In this document: piece by piece, positions 5,214 through 5,608 of the stretch
Layout: every line of letters starts with the position of its first letter
How positions within the stretch are numbered: position 1 is the stretch's first letter
Made by a program: the position numbers and the translations under genes
Origin: JAJPJX01 sp964568355
Lineage (GTDB): Bacteria > Acidobacteriota > Terriglobia > Bryobacterales > Bryobacteraceae
Direction: 5' to 3'
Assembly (NCBI GenBank): GCA_964568355.1
Contig: CAZMRK010000302.1
Coordinates: 1-5,608, forward strand
Length of the DNA stretch: 5,608 bases
Notes under the pieces: model-generated
Databases searched by the model: none
Seen by the model: the letters and a program-made list of their open reading frames with translations, nothing else
What the model was told of the DNA's origin: nothing

Positions 5214-5608
5214 TCACCGTTGGCTCTGGTCTGCGAGAGTTCTGTCCAATCGCTCCAGGCTGTCCTGCAACTCACTCAGTTTCGCCTGCTCCGCCTGAAC
5301 TTGCGCCGACGCTTCCGTCTCGACGGTTTGCAATTGCTGCTCTTCGCTCGTCTGCCATTCGAGTTCTTTCTTTGCCCGCTGAAGCTCCACTTCTACGCTT
5401 GGATCCTCCTTGCGTTGCAGGGATACCTTCTCCAGGTTTTCAACCCGCCCGGCCAGGCTTTTCCGCCAGCGCTCCACGTCGGCAACTTTAGTCCGCGCTT
5501 CATCTGACCGTTGCATGGCTCGCGAGACTGCGAGCGTTTGGACCTGCAAGCGATAAAGAGCAATTTGTGCTCGCTGAGCGGTAGCCGTTGTTGCTTGCAA
5601 AGCCTGGC
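5214..5608 (-). CDS. Coiled-coil protein, C-terminal 130 residues (N-terminus beyond right edge)
   Basis: The frame ends at TGA (5216-5214) and is open to the right edge. An in-frame TTG at 5600 is unlikely to be the start, because coding-like sequence (QAL) continues beyond it. The visible part is almost entirely charged helix with heptad spacing: RWRKSLAGRVENLEKV, VELQRAKKELEWQTSEEQQ, QAEQAKLSELQDSLERLDRTL. There is no membrane segment, cysteine or enzyme motif. I do not recognise the family. The composition fits a periplasmic or cytoplasmic long coiled-coil protein, possibly with an export signal outside the window. It converges on the ankyrin gene. Confidence 0.7.
   Translation of the reverse strand, partial: QALQATTATAQRAQIALYRLQVQTLAVSRAMQRSDEARTKVADVERWRKSLAGRVENLEKVSLQRKEDPSVEVELQRAKKELEWQTSEEQQLQTVETEASAQVQAEQAKLSELQDSLERLDRTLADQSQR

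Overview
The window looks like a piece of a GC-rich bacterial chromosome, most probably from an acidobacterium of the Solibacter/Bryobacter kind. That assignment is an inference. It rests on protein styles recalled from that group: a Tat-exported amidohydrolase of the deacetylase-like branch, a secreted protein ending in a 'WAVLCS' domain, and a small secreted leader protein of the type found at the head of metal-efflux operons. No RNA gene, CRISPR array or intact insertion sequence is visible.

Layout. Positions 1-1220 (minus) hold the N-terminal 406 codons of an exported amidohydrolase that runs off the left edge. A 142-base divergent spacer follows. Positions 1363-2724 (plus) encode a 453-residue secreted protein with helical TPR-like repeats and a C-terminal domain. 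Positions 2786-2982 are a scar: the first ~30 codons of a small secreted protein run, out of frame, into the last ~29 codons of an RND-type (CzcA/CusA-like) efflux pump. This looks like what remains of a heavy-metal efflux operon after a large internal deletion. Immediately after it, 3041-3586 (plus) is a gene of clearly lower GC (about 53%, against about 73% in sampled stretches of the neighbours) for a TIR-like alpha/beta protein, a possible NAD-cleaving or nucleotide-sensing immune-type protein. Positions 3728-4195 (plus) encode a DUF1801 protein with a basic tail. Positions 4261-5142 (plus) encode an exported ankyrin-repeat protein. It converges on a minus-strand coiled-coil gene (ends at 5214) that runs off the right edge.

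The genes do not form one obvious pathway. The plus-strand genes are separated by 60-140 bases and look like independent units. Four products (amidohydrolase, TPR-like protein, ankyrin protein and the truncated leader protein) carry export signals, so much of the content is periplasmic or cell-surface accessory material. The parts most worth a second look are the efflux-operon scar with the low-GC TIR-like gene beside it, and the amidohydrolase whose conserved HxH metal motif reads H-I-C.
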